Assembly (NCBI RefSeq): GCF_000987955.1 | Contig: NZ_LAZU01000025.1 | Span: forward strand, 124,001-188,000 | DNA: 64,000 nt | Source of the DNA: Paenibacillus sp. DMB20 | GTDB taxonomy: Bacteria; Bacillota; Bacilli; Paenibacillales; Paenibacillaceae | Direction of reading: 5' to 3' | Shown here: positions 27,037 to 35,142 of the stretch, piece after piece | How positions within the stretch are numbered: position 1 is the first letter of the stretch | Layout: each line of letters opens with the position of its first letter | Notes under the pieces: model-generated | The model's input: the letters and a program-made list of their open reading frames with translations, nothing else | Databases searched by the model: none | Told to the model about the DNA's origin: nothing | Position numbers and translations under genes: made by a program

Positions 27037-27801
27037 ATGAACAATCGAAAAACATGGCAGAGGTATTTCATTTGCTTACTCATATCGGCGTTTCTTTACG
27101 GTTCGGCTGTTTCTTCCACGGAGGCGGCAAGACTGCTGTCGGTGTCGCCCGATTCTTACGGAGAGCATGATGCATACCATGTCGGCAGCCAAGAAGAGGT
27201 AATCGAAGGAAGTTACTTTATGGAAATGTCGCGTTTATACGCTTTCAGAGCCGCAGGGCTGGGCGATATGAATTATCTGTTGCATTCCGCCGGGGGGATG
27301 CTGAAAGACGTCAAGGATAAGAAAGAGCCGGTGAAAAAGGTTCGTTCCATGCCGGTTTCCGCGCCAAGGGCGGATCAGGTGCTTCATACGGTTAAGGTGA
27401 CGGCTACCGGTTATACGGCAGGATATGAATCGACGGGTAAAAAGCCCGGTCATCCGCAGTACGGCATCACCTTTTCCGGCGTAAAGGTAAAGCGGGACAA
27501 AAATACGGTTTCCACAATAGCAGCGGATCCGAACGTGTTTCCGCTCGGCACCATCCTGTACATTCCGGATTATGGCTACGGCGTCGTAGCGGACATCGGA
27601 TCCGCCATCAAAGGCCGGAAAATCGATCTGTATTTTGCCACGACGAAACAGGTGTTCAAGGAATGGGGCAAAAAGGACGTGGAAGTACAGGTCATTAAAC
27701 GCGGTTCCGGCAAATGCACGGAGCAAATGCTGAGCCGGCTAGGCGAAGCGATTGCAACGTACCGTTATTTTCCGGCATCCGTTCTTGAAGAAGCCATTTA
27801 G
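27037..27801 (+). CDS. Secreted 3D-domain protein (YuiC/YocH-like)
   Basis: A 254-residue exported protein. Residues 1-30 are a signal peptide ([22 protein letters not shown]). The C-terminal half is a 3D domain: [45 protein letters not shown], with the three conserved Asp residues of the MltA-like barrel found in Rpf/YocH-type muralytic and spore resuscitation proteins. It may act as a lytic transglycosylase on cell-wall glycan. AGGGGGAGG (27018-27026) precedes the ATG. The neighbouring small spore protein gene fits a spore or germination role, but that is inference. Confidence 0.82.
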   Translation: MNNRKTWQRYFICLLISAFLYGSAVSSTEAARLLSVSPDSYGEHDAYHVGSQEEVIEGSYFMEMSRLYAFRAAGLGDMNYLLHSAGGMLKDVKDKKEPVKKVRSMPVSAPRADQVLHTVKVTATGYTAGYESTGKKPGHPQYGITFSGVKVKRDKNTVSTIAADPNVFPLGTILYIPDYGYGVVADIGSAIKGRKIDLYFATTKQVFKEWGKKDVEVQVIKRGSGKCTEQMLSRLGEAIATYRYFPASVLEEAI

Positions 27802-27817
27802 AGCAGAACTTATTTTC

Positions 27818-27848
27818 CGCATAATGCGGCCCTGACTTTCGCATACTA
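27818..27848 (+). promoter_or_regulatory. Sigma-G/F-type forespore promoter
   Basis: CGCATA (27818-27823), 18-bp spacer, CATACTA (27842-27848). The -10 is identical to the sigma-G consensus. It points to forespore expression of the small gene that follows. Confidence 0.7.
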
Positions 27849-27851
27849 AAT

Positions 27852-27871
27852 TTCGGGGAGAAGTCCCCGAA
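27852..27871. repeat. Inverted repeat in the small spore gene leader
   Basis: Perfect TTCGGGG-N6-CCCCGAA right after the sigma-G-type -10, with no T run. It would form a 5'-terminal mRNA hairpin that could stabilise the transcript. Confidence 0.55.
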
Positions 27872-27908
27872 GAGGATGAGGTGTAAAAGAACAGGGAGGT
27901 GAATATCC

Positions 27909-28103
27909 GTGAAGAAAAAAGTGCAAGAGAGCTACCAAACGCCGAACGAGAAGTTCAACGCCGAATTTGCTGAAGAAAACAGCACTTCCGTTTCCCAAAA
28001 AGCCGGCCAGAAAGTTCAAGAGAACTTCAAAACGCCAAACGAAAAGTTTGACGCTGAGTTTGCCGAGTTTGGTAAAACAACCACAAACAGAGCTAACCGC
28101 TAA
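27909..28103 (+). CDS. Small acid-soluble spore protein, gamma-like (candidate)
   Basis: A 64-residue hydrophilic protein with an internal duplication: KVQESYQTPNEKFNAEFAEE near the start and KVQENFKTPNEKFDAEFAEF near the end. The EFAE blocks resemble the spore protease (GPR) site of gamma-type SASPs, which also consist of tandem repeats and serve as amino-acid reserves for germination. GGGAGGTG precedes a GTG start. A sigma-G-type promoter and a strong terminator frame it. It has few of the Gln and Ala residues usual in gamma SASPs, so the family call is moderate. Confidence 0.6.
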   Translation: MKKKVQESYQTPNEKFNAEFAEENSTSVSQKAGQKVQENFKTPNEKFDAEFAEFGKTTTNRANR

Positions 28104-28130
28104 ATATCAGCATCATATTTGCTTAACGAG

Positions 28131-28170
28131 AACAAGGCTTCCGCGCAGAATTGCGGAGGCCTTGTTTTTT
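28131..28170 (+). terminator. Intrinsic terminator after the small spore gene
   Basis: AACAAGGCTTCCGC pairs with GCGGAGGCCTTGTT around an 8-nt loop, then T6. Confidence 0.9.
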
Positions 28171-28341
28171 CGATGAAACCGGGCGAAATCCGAAATCATA
28201 ACTCGCGCTTGTAAATCTTATCCAGCTTATCGGTCCCGAGACCGAGGCATGTTTCATCCCGCCGCCGCTATTCCGAAATGACCTATATGTTGTACACTGT
28301 AGTCAAAGGAAAAAATACATTGGAAAGCAAGGGATGGCTTT

Positions 28342-29295
28342 ATGAACAGAAGAGGATGGAATCAGCTGTTTGGAGGACTGCTGCTGATCGGCATCGGCGT
28401 TTACTTCATACTGCATGAGATGGGAATTGTGCAGCCAAGCCTGGGAAGAATGATCGCTACGTTCTGGCCCGTGATTCTGATATGGGTCGGCCTGCAGGGG
28501 ATGTTTAACCAGCGTGACAACGTGGGGGGCTTTATCGGCTCGCTTATTCCGCTGATCATCGGTCTTTTTTTCCTCGGCCGAAATTTGGATTTGGTTTATT
28601 TTTCATTCGGGGACATGATCAAGTTGGGCTTGCCTGCCGTGCTGATCGGATATGGCCTTTACGTTATTTTTAAGCCCAGAAACCATCAACCGCCGCGGCC
28701 GCCGAAAACGTACGACAGGCCTCCCGTGGAGAGGGACGTGCCCTTTCCGGAGGTCCCGGAAGCTCCCAAACTGGAGTCCTCCCTGGATGAAATGTTCGAG
28801 CAAACGTTTGGGACCAAGAACGGGAAGGAACAGCCGCGGGAGCCTGAGCCCGAGTTCATGCACGAGCGGCCCCGCCGGAGAGAGTATAAGCAGGACTGGA
28901 ACTGGGGACATGGAGATACGGTCAATAAATCGGCATTCATCGGCGATATCCATATGGGACAGGATTATTTCACGCTTAAACCGACAAACGTTTCCCAATT
29001 TATCGGCGATACGGTACTCGACTTGACGAAGGCCCAAATCCCTTACGGGGAAACCAAAATCAACATTTCGGCTTTTATCGGGGACGTTAAGGTTTTTGTT
29101 CCGAACGACTCGGATATCGGCGTATGCGTAACCACCAACTCGTTTATCGGAGATATGTCCGTGATTGGCCAAACCCGGAGCGGATTTATGAGCAGCGCTG
29201 ATCTCGAGAGCCCTGACTATCGGGAGGCCGGAAAAAAGCTGCGCATCAACGTCAGCGTCTTTATCGGCGACGTAAAAGTGAACAAGGTAGGTTAA
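28342..29295 (+). CDS. liaF: LiaF-like membrane protein (cell-wall stress response)
   Basis: A 317-residue membrane protein. Four hydrophobic segments fill residues 1-112. A proline- and charge-rich linker (about 115-195) follows, then a beta-rich domain with five FIGD repeats (SAFIGDI, SQFIGDT, SAFIGDV, NSFIGDM, SVFIGDV). This is the LiaF/YvqF family (DUF2154), which holds the LiaS kinase inactive until cell-wall antibiotics act. It is longer than Bacillus LiaF, mainly by the linker. It lies four bases upstream of liaS, matching the liaF-liaS-liaR order; no liaIH target operon is in the window. Confidence 0.88.
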   Translation: MNRRGWNQLFGGLLLIGIGVYFILHEMGIVQPSLGRMIATFWPVILIWVGLQGMFNQRDNVGGFIGSLIPLIIGLFFLGRNLDLVYFSFGDMIKLGLPAVLIGYGLYVIFKPRNHQPPRPPKTYDRPPVERDVPFPEVPEAPKLESSLDEMFEQTFGTKNGKEQPREPEPEFMHERPRRREYKQDWNWGHGDTVNKSAFIGDIHMGQDYFTLKPTNVSQFIGDTVLDLTKAQIPYGETKINISAFIGDVKVFVPNDSDIGVCVTTNSFIGDMSVIGQTRSGFMSSADLESPDYREAGKKLRINVSVFIGDVKVNKVG

Positions 29296-29298
29296 GCG

Positions 29299-30360
29299 AT
29301 GGGTTTCTTGAAGAATACGAAATGGGTGCTTATGATAAACTTCTTGCTTATCGGAACGGCAGTGGGCATATTCCTGTTTGCCGCCGATAAAGCGGGCTAC
29401 ATCATTATTGAAGATAACCGGTTGTGGGTATATTACACGGCCGGTATCCTGCTGTTTACGGGGGCAGCCGGCTATATCGCCGCCCAACGGATCCAGCGGC
29501 CGCTGGATCTTCTCCATCTGAACATGCTCCAGGTAGCCAAAGGCAATCTGACGGTGCGTCTGGCTGCTGCCGAGGACGCTTCTTTTGCGCGCGTGTACAC
29601 CGAATTCAACAACATGACGGAGGCGCTTGAGAAAAAAATGAAGCTGCTTCAGAGGCTTGGCGAGCAGGAGGTGCTGGAGAAGGAAGTTGCCGCGGAAGCG
29701 GCGGTGCTGGAAGAGAGACGCCGGATGGCCCGGGATTTGCATGATACGGTCAGTCAGCAGCTTTTTGCCATACATATGTCTGCATCCTCTTTGCCGGTCA
29801 TGCTCAAAAGAAATCCCGAACAGGGCGGTCAGGTACTGGAGCAGCTAATCTCCATGTCGCATACGGCCCAGAAGCAGATGAGGGCGCTGATCGCGCAACT
29901 GCGCCCCGTCGAGCTGGAAGGAAAGACCCTGGAGGAAGCCCTTGAACGCTGGTTTCCCGATTATTGCCGGCAAAACGGCCTGAAAGGGATCAAGGATGTG
30001 GAGTTGTACGACGGGCTATCGGACGCGATAGAGCACCAACTGTTTCTTATTATCCAGGAGGCCGTCGCCAACATCGTGAAACATGCCGGGGCCGGACTGG
30101 TCAGCCTGTCGCTCCGGGAGGAGCAGAAGCGCGTCGTTTTGAGCATCAGCGACGATGGCACGGGATTCGATGAAACGATGCAGAAGCACGGCTCCTACGG
30201 GCTGTCCACGATGCGTGAGCGGGCCGAGAAGCTGGGCGGCCAGGTGGAGATTATAAGCCGCCGGGGCGCGGGTACGACCGTAAGGGTACATATACCGCTG
30301 TTTGAAAGCAACGAAGGGGAAGAAGCCCGGGCTGGTGCCGGGGAAAACGGAGGTTCTTAA
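29299..30360 (+). CDS. liaS: LiaS-type sensor histidine kinase
   Basis: A 353-residue kinase with two transmembrane helices (about 9-27 and 43-66), a HAMP segment (IQRPLDLLHLNMLQVAKGNL), a HisKA_3 dimerisation helix with the phospho-His in RRRMARDLHDTVSQQ, and an ATPase domain (EAVANIVKHAGA, DDGTGF, YGLSTMRERAE). The extracellular loop is very short, so signals probably come through LiaF. Translation is likely coupled with liaF. Confidence 0.92.
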   Translation: MGFLKNTKWVLMINFLLIGTAVGIFLFAADKAGYIIIEDNRLWVYYTAGILLFTGAAGYIAAQRIQRPLDLLHLNMLQVAKGNLTVRLAAAEDASFARVYTEFNNMTEALEKKMKLLQRLGEQEVLEKEVAAEAAVLEERRRMARDLHDTVSQQLFAIHMSASSLPVMLKRNPEQGGQVLEQLISMSHTAQKQMRALIAQLRPVELEGKTLEEALERWFPDYCRQNGLKGIKDVELYDGLSDAIEHQLFLIIQEAVANIVKHAGAGLVSLSLREEQKRVVLSISDDGTGFDETMQKHGSYGLSTMRERAEKLGGQVEIISRRGAGTTVRVHIPLFESNEGEEARAGAGENGGS

Positions 30361-30411
30361 GCGGATTTGTCCTAGATTTGGGGGGAGAAAAGTAATGGGG
30401 CTATTAAGGTA

Positions 30412-31050
30412 TTGCTTGTAGACGACCATGACATGGTTCGGATGGGGCTTAAAACATATTTATCGCTAGATCCTTCATTCGAGGTGATCGGCGAGGCTGC
30501 AAACGGAATGGAAGTGTTGGAAATCCTCCGGAATGGAGAGCCGGAAGAGAGGCCCGATCTCATTCTTATGGATTTAATGATGCCGGTGATGAACGGGGCG
30601 GAAACCACAAAAGCGGTCATGTCCGAATTTCCGGACCAGAAAATCGTCATCCTGACCAGCTTCCTGGAGGATGAACTGGTCATGAAGTGCGTGGAGGCGG
30701 GCGCGGTGAGCTACGTGCTTAAAACCGTGTCGGCCGACGAGCTTATTTATGCGCTCCAGGGAGCATACCGGGGCATGCCGGTGATGACCAAGGACGTATC
30801 GGAGGCGCTGACCCGAGGCATCCGGCAGCATATGGTTCAGGACGATCATTCGGGATTGACCGAACGGGAACAAGAGGTGCTGCTGCTGATTGCCGAAGGA
30901 AAAAGCAACAAGGAAATCGCCGAGGAGCTGCATATCAGCATCAAAACGGTAAAAACCCATGTCAGCAACCTGCTTATGAAATGCGAGTTGGAGGACCGAA
31001 CCCAGCTGGCGATCTATGCGCACCGCAAAGGCTGGGTCAAGCCGGAATGA
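30412..31050 (+). CDS. liaR: LiaR-type response regulator, start region probably missing one G
   Basis: A NarL/FixJ-type regulator: receiver with acidic pair (LLVDDHDM), phospho-Asp in LILMDLMMP, Lys in VSYVLKTVSA, and a LuxR helix-turn-helix (LTEREQEVLLLIAEGKSNKE, HISIKTVKTHVSNLL). The only legal start in frame is TTG 30412, which cuts the first beta strand and has no ribosome site. GGGGGGAG (30380-30387) is correctly spaced from an ATG at 30395 that is one base out of frame. One more G in the run at 30397-30400 would give MGAIKVLLVDDHD, a normal LiaR start. Confidence 0.88.
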   Translation: MLVDDHDMVRMGLKTYLSLDPSFEVIGEAANGMEVLEILRNGEPEERPDLILMDLMMPVMNGAETTKAVMSEFPDQKIVILTSFLEDELVMKCVEAGAVSYVLKTVSADELIYALQGAYRGMPVMTKDVSEALTRGIRQHMVQDDHSGLTEREQEVLLLIAEGKSNKEIAEELHISIKTVKTHVSNLLMKCELEDRTQLAIYAHRKGWVKPE

Positions 31051-31203
31051 CGGAATCTTTGCTTCCGGCACCGCGATTTCTCTGTTTTTATCTCCCTTTT
31101 AATTGTTTTTAAGGTGCTATTAAGGTTTATAGTACACAATAAGAACAGATAATAAACGAACCACCTCCCGAGAGGGGCAGGTGATTTAATAGGAGGTAAG
31201 GTC

Positions 31204-32823
31204 ATGGACGATCAGAGAAATCGGTTCGGAGGCAAGGATGAACAGTTTGACAACGAGCCGCGGGAGCAGCAGGATTCTTCATCGAATCAATCATCGTATT
31301 ATTATTCCTATGGACCCTTTAAATCCATCAGCGACGAAGAGCAAAGAAATGAGCAGCAGGACAATTCTTACGTCAGACGCAATCCGCAGGAGGTAGAAAT
31401 TACGGCGCCCCAGCCGGTTAAGCCGGTCCCGACGTCCGGCTATTCCGGATCGGCTGGCGGACAAGGGAGCGGCAGCGGAAACGGAGGGTATATGCCGGAG
31501 AAATCCTCGGCCGGACAATGGAATTATAGCAAGAAGCCGAAAAGTTCGGTGAAAACGGTGCTGCTGTCCTTCTTGGCCGGCATGATCGTGATCACGGGCT
31601 CCATGTTCGCGGCGGATCGCACCAATCTGTTCACGCCCGATCAGGCTTTGAGCTCCCAGGCGGCAGGGGAGGAGAATGCAGCGCCTGCGGTTGCGCCTGC
31701 AGGCGACGGCGGCAGCGCCAAGACCGCTTCGGCCATGATTCCTTCCAATCCGGGGGATGTCGCCGCGGTCGTGGATGAGGCAAGTCCGGCCGTCGTGCTG
31801 ATCGAAACGCTGGTCAAGAACAATGGACAGAGACAGTCCAGCCCGAATATGGACGATCCGATTTTCCGCTACTTTTTCGGCGACCAATCCGGCAGCAGAG
31901 GAAACAGCGGGGGCCAGGATAACGGAAGCACGGACTCCTCCCAGCTGCAGCCGTCCGGCATCGGTTCCGGGTTCATCTTTGACAAGTCCGGCTATATTTT
32001 GACCAACGAACACGTCATCCATGGAGCTGACGTCATTCAGGTTACGCTTCAGGACAATAAAAAGCCTTACGAAGCCAAGCTGCTGGGTTCAAGCTATGAA
32101 CTTGATCTCGCCGTCTTGAAAATCGAAGGGGACAAAGATTTCCCTTCCGTGAATCTGGGCAACTCGGATGAGCTTAAGGTCGGGGAGTGGCTTGTAGCGA
32201 TCGGCAACCCGCACGGCTTCGACCACACGGTAACAGCCGGCGTGCTGAGCTCCAAGGAACGCGATATCGATATTTCCGGCGAAAACGGCGAAGCCGACCG
32301 GAATTACGAACATCTGCTTCAGACCGATGCTTCCATTAACCCGGGCAACTCCGGCGGCCCGCTGCTCAACCTGAAGGGCGAGGTCATCGGCATGAACGTG
32401 GCGGTCAGCGCGGATGCCCAGGGGATCGGTTTTGCGATCCCGTCCAAAACGATCAACGAGGTATTGGATTATCTGAAGAACAATAAAGAGGTTCCGAAAA
32501 AGCCGGTTCCGTTTATCGGCGCCAAACTTGGGACCGTAACGCCGCAAGTGTCCCAGCAGCTCGGTACGGATGTAACGGAAGGATCTTATGTCGACAGCAT
32601 CGTTTACCGTTCCCCTGCATATGAAGCGGATTTGCGCCAGTACGATATCATCGTCGGCGCCGACGGACAGAAATATCCGACTTCGCAGGATTTGATCGAG
32701 TTTATCCAGTCCAAGAAAGTCGGCGACAAGGTTACGTTCAATGTGGTCCGCAACGGAAAAAACCTGGATCTGGAAGTGACGATCGGGGACCGCAACAAAT
32801 TCGAGGAATCGATCCGGCAGTAG
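31204..32823 (+). CDS. htrA: HtrA/DegP-like membrane-anchored serine protease with PDZ domain
   Basis: A 539-residue protease. The first 110 residues are polar and probably disordered (Gln, Ser, Gly, Tyr rich), followed by one transmembrane helix (about 119-137) that anchors it with the protease outside. The trypsin-like triad is H270 (TNEHVIHGAD), D301 (ELDLAVLKI) and S383 (GNSGGPLLN). A PDZ domain occupies about 440-530. HtrA proteins degrade misfolded exported proteins. ATAGGAGG precedes the ATG. A two-component pair follows, recalling CssRS control of htrA in Bacillus. Confidence 0.93.
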   Translation: MDDQRNRFGGKDEQFDNEPREQQDSSSNQSSYYYSYGPFKSISDEEQRNEQQDNSYVRRNPQEVEITAPQPVKPVPTSGYSGSAGGQGSGSGNGGYMPEKSSAGQWNYSKKPKSSVKTVLLSFLAGMIVITGSMFAADRTNLFTPDQALSSQAAGEENAAPAVAPAGDGGSAKTASAMIPSNPGDVAAVVDEASPAVVLIETLVKNNGQRQSSPNMDDPIFRYFFGDQSGSRGNSGGQDNGSTDSSQLQPSGIGSGFIFDKSGYILTNEHVIHGADVIQVTLQDNKKPYEAKLLGSSYELDLAVLKIEGDKDFPSVNLGNSDELKVGEWLVAIGNPHGFDHTVTAGVLSSKERDIDISGENGEADRNYEHLLQTDASINPGNSGGPLLNLKGEVIGMNVAVSADAQGIGFAIPSKTINEVLDYLKNNKEVPKKPVPFIGAKLGTVTPQVSQQLGTDVTEGSYVDSIVYRSPAYEADLRQYDIIVGADGQKYPTSQDLIEFIQSKKVGDKVTFNVVRNGKNLDLEVTIGDRNKFEESIRQ

Positions 32824-32839
32824 CATAGCAATCCCGGTG

Positions 32840-32869
32840 ACAAGCGGAAGGGAGATCCCTTCCGCTTGT
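32840..32869. repeat. Perfect 14-bp palindrome between htrA and the regulator gene
   Basis: ACAAGCGGAAGGGA at 32840-32853 and its exact complement at 32856-32869, 2-bp centre. No T run follows on either strand, so it is not a standard terminator. Its right arm overlaps the -35 of the next promoter, which fits an operator as well as an RNA 3' hairpin. Confidence 0.7.
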
Positions 32870-32895
32870 GCTGTATACGGCCGGATAGATATAAT
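32866..32895 (+). promoter_or_regulatory. Promoter of the two-component pair after htrA
   Basis: TTGTGC (32866-32871), 18-bp spacer, TATAAT (32890-32895). A small perfect repeat GGTTA-ACA-TAACC at 32898-32910 covers the expected start point. Confidence 0.55.
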
Positions 32896-32936
32896 TAGGT
32901 TAACATAACCATAGAACCGATAGAGGAGATACCTGT

Positions 32937-33623
32937 ATGCGATCCCGTATTCTAATAGTAGACGACGATGAGAAAATCATTTCCATGCTTCGGCGCGGAC
33001 TTGCGTTTGAAGGATATGAAGTGCACACGGCCTCAAACGGCGCCGAAGGACTAAAGGCGATCATGAACGAGGAACCCGATATGGTCATTCTGGATGTCAT
33101 GATGCCGCAGGTGGACGGGTTTGAGGCATTGCGCCGCTTAAGGGAGGGCGGAAGCAAGATTCCGGTGCTGATGCTGACGGCGAAGGACGAGGTGGAGAAC
33201 CGCGTGAAGGGGCTGGATACCGGCGCCGACGATTACCTGGTCAAGCCGTTTGCCCTGGAGGAGCTGCTGGCCCGGGTCCGTGCCCTGCTCCGCAGAAATA
33301 CCGGAGAGGACTCGGCCACGCAGAAGCTTGTATTCGAGGACCTTGTCATGGATACCGACGCCAGGGAAGTGATCCGGTCGGGCAAACGGCTGGAACTGAC
33401 GGCGAAGGAATTCGAACTCCTTCATCTGTTCATGATGAATCCGAAACGGGTGCTGTCCCGGGATCTGATCATGGACAAAATCTGGGGGTACGATTACAGC
33501 GGCGAATCGAACGTCCTGGAGGTATACATTGCGATGCTTCGCCAAAAAACGGAGGAGCACGGCGGGAAGCGGCTGATCCAAACGATCCGCGGAGCCGGAT
33601 ATATTCTAAGGGGAGACCATTAG
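32937..33623 (+). CDS. OmpR/PhoB-family response regulator (HtrA-linked)
   Basis: A 228-residue regulator with an intact receiver (ILIVDDDEKI, phospho-Asp in MVILDVMMP, Lys in YLVKPF) and a winged helix (LTAKEFELLHLFM, WGYDYSGESNVLEVYI, IRGAGYIL). GAGGAGA precedes the ATG. It is followed by its kinase after one base. Position after htrA suggests a CssR- or MprA-like role in sensing exported-protein stress; that is from context only. Confidence 0.9.
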   Translation: MRSRILIVDDDEKIISMLRRGLAFEGYEVHTASNGAEGLKAIMNEEPDMVILDVMMPQVDGFEALRRLREGGSKIPVLMLTAKDEVENRVKGLDTGADDYLVKPFALEELLARVRALLRRNTGEDSATQKLVFEDLVMDTDAREVIRSGKRLELTAKEFELLHLFMMNPKRVLSRDLIMDKIWGYDYSGESNVLEVYIAMLRQKTEEHGGKRLIQTIRGAGYILRGDH

Positions 33624-33624
33624 C

Positions 33625-35088
33625 ATGTCGATTCGCTGGCGGCTTACGGCATGGTATTCCGGCATCCTGTTCATTACGCTGCTCGTGTTCAGCATGGCCG
33701 TTTACGGTTTCGTCCACCTGTATACGTATGATGAATTGAAATCCCGGATTCAGCAGCTGTATAACAAAATAGAACCGGTCTTGATATTTAACGAAAACGG
33801 CATTCTCGTCGTTGCTCCCGACCGTTCTTCCGCGCAGCGTATGGAGGAGGCCGACTTTTACGTTCAAACCTTTACGTATTCCAACCGGCTGCAGTGGTGG
33901 TCCGAGAACATGAAGCTCAGAGGGCTTGAATTTGATGTTCCCTCCATCTCCAAAGGTCAAAGGGAGCAGGGGTTCAAAAAAACGAACGTGGCAGGGTACC
34001 CGTTCCTGATATATCAGGGTTACGTTGTCGAAGAGGATACCAATCAGATAGTCGGATGGCTTCAGGTGGGGGCCTATACCGGAACGGCGGAAAAAACGCT
34101 TGACCGGCTGCAGTCCATTCTGTTCACCGGCTCTTTGGCGACATTGATCATCGCTTCCACGCTCGGGCTGTTTCTGGCCCGCAAATCCATGAAGCCGATC
34201 CAAAAGGTGGCCGATGCCGCCAACCAGATTCAGAAGGGGACGGACCTCAGCGTCAGGATCGAGTACAGCGGCCCGCAGGACGAGATCGGCAGGCTCATCG
34301 ATACCTTTAACGGCATGCTCGCGAGGACCGAGGGATTCTACAAAGAGCTGGAGGATGCCTACGCCGCCCAGCGGAGATTCGTATCGGATGCCTCGCACGA
34401 GCTGAGGACGCCGCTGACCACCATCCGGGGCAACGTGGACCTGCTTCACAAAATTTGGGCAGGCTCCTCGGAGGAGCGCCCGAATCTGGATGAAGAGACG
34501 CTGCGCCAGATGTCCGTGGAGGCGATCGGCGACATCTCCGACGAGGCCAAGCGGATGACGCGCCTGGTGACGGATATGCTTTCCCTGGCCAGAGCGGATA
34601 CGGGACAGACTTTTGAAAGGGACCCGGTCGCGCTGCAGCCGCTGCTGGAGGAGGTGATCCGCCGGGCCCAGTTCCTTCCGAGGAATGCCGAGTGGCATAC
34701 CGGCGACCTCGCGGTGCTGAACGGGGTGTATGTGGAGGGCAACCGCGATTATTTGCAGCAAATGCTGTTCATTTTCATAGAAAACGCGTTTAAATATACG
34801 CCGGAAGGCGAAGTCAGGCTCGATGTGATCCTTTACAGGGGGCAGGTCGGCATCCGCTTTATGGATACGGGCATCGGGATGGATAAGGATGAAATCCCCC
34901 ACATTTTTGAGCGCTTTTACCGTGCGGACCAATCCAGGGGGATTACGGAAGGGACGGGTCTCGGCCTGTCCATTGCGAAATGGATTATTGACGTCCATGA
35001 GGGCTCGGTGGAGGTCGTGACCAAACGCGGGGAAGGAAGCACGTTTATTGTATGGCTGCCCGTCATCTTTGCCCCTCCGCTGGAATAA
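33625..35088 (+). CDS. Sensor histidine kinase with HAMP domain (HtrA-linked)
   Basis: A 487-residue kinase. Two transmembrane helices (about 9-33 and 168-188) flank an extracellular sensor domain of some 135 residues. HAMP (190-240) is followed by the phospho-His in SDASHELRTPLTTIRGN, an N-box FIFIENAFKY, DTGIGMD and GTGLGLSIAKWII. AGGGGAGA before the ATG overlaps the end of the regulator gene. The sensor domain shows no family I can name. Confidence 0.9.
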   Translation: MSIRWRLTAWYSGILFITLLVFSMAVYGFVHLYTYDELKSRIQQLYNKIEPVLIFNENGILVVAPDRSSAQRMEEADFYVQTFTYSNRLQWWSENMKLRGLEFDVPSISKGQREQGFKKTNVAGYPFLIYQGYVVEEDTNQIVGWLQVGAYTGTAEKTLDRLQSILFTGSLATLIIASTLGLFLARKSMKPIQKVADAANQIQKGTDLSVRIEYSGPQDEIGRLIDTFNGMLARTEGFYKELEDAYAAQRRFVSDASHELRTPLTTIRGNVDLLHKIWAGSSEERPNLDEETLRQMSVEAIGDISDEAKRMTRLVTDMLSLARADTGQTFERDPVALQPLLEEVIRRAQFLPRNAEWHTGDLAVLNGVYVEGNRDYLQQMLFIFIENAFKYTPEGEVRLDVILYRGQVGIRFMDTGIGMDKDEIPHIFERFYRADQSRGITEGTGLGLSIAKWIIDVHEGSVEVVTKRGEGSTFIVWLPVIFAPPLE

Positions 35089-35142
35089 CGGTATAATGGA
35101 GTGGATTCGCATTTCAAGCTGGATAGAAAGCAGGTGAGGACC

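Noticed and set aside
33469..35112. Long antisense open frame (547 codons) opposite the HtrA-linked kinase gene
   Set aside because: It lies fully over well-supported genes on the plus strand, lacks a ribosome site and has a low-complexity, His/Arg-rich composition typical of a shadow frame in GC-rich codons.
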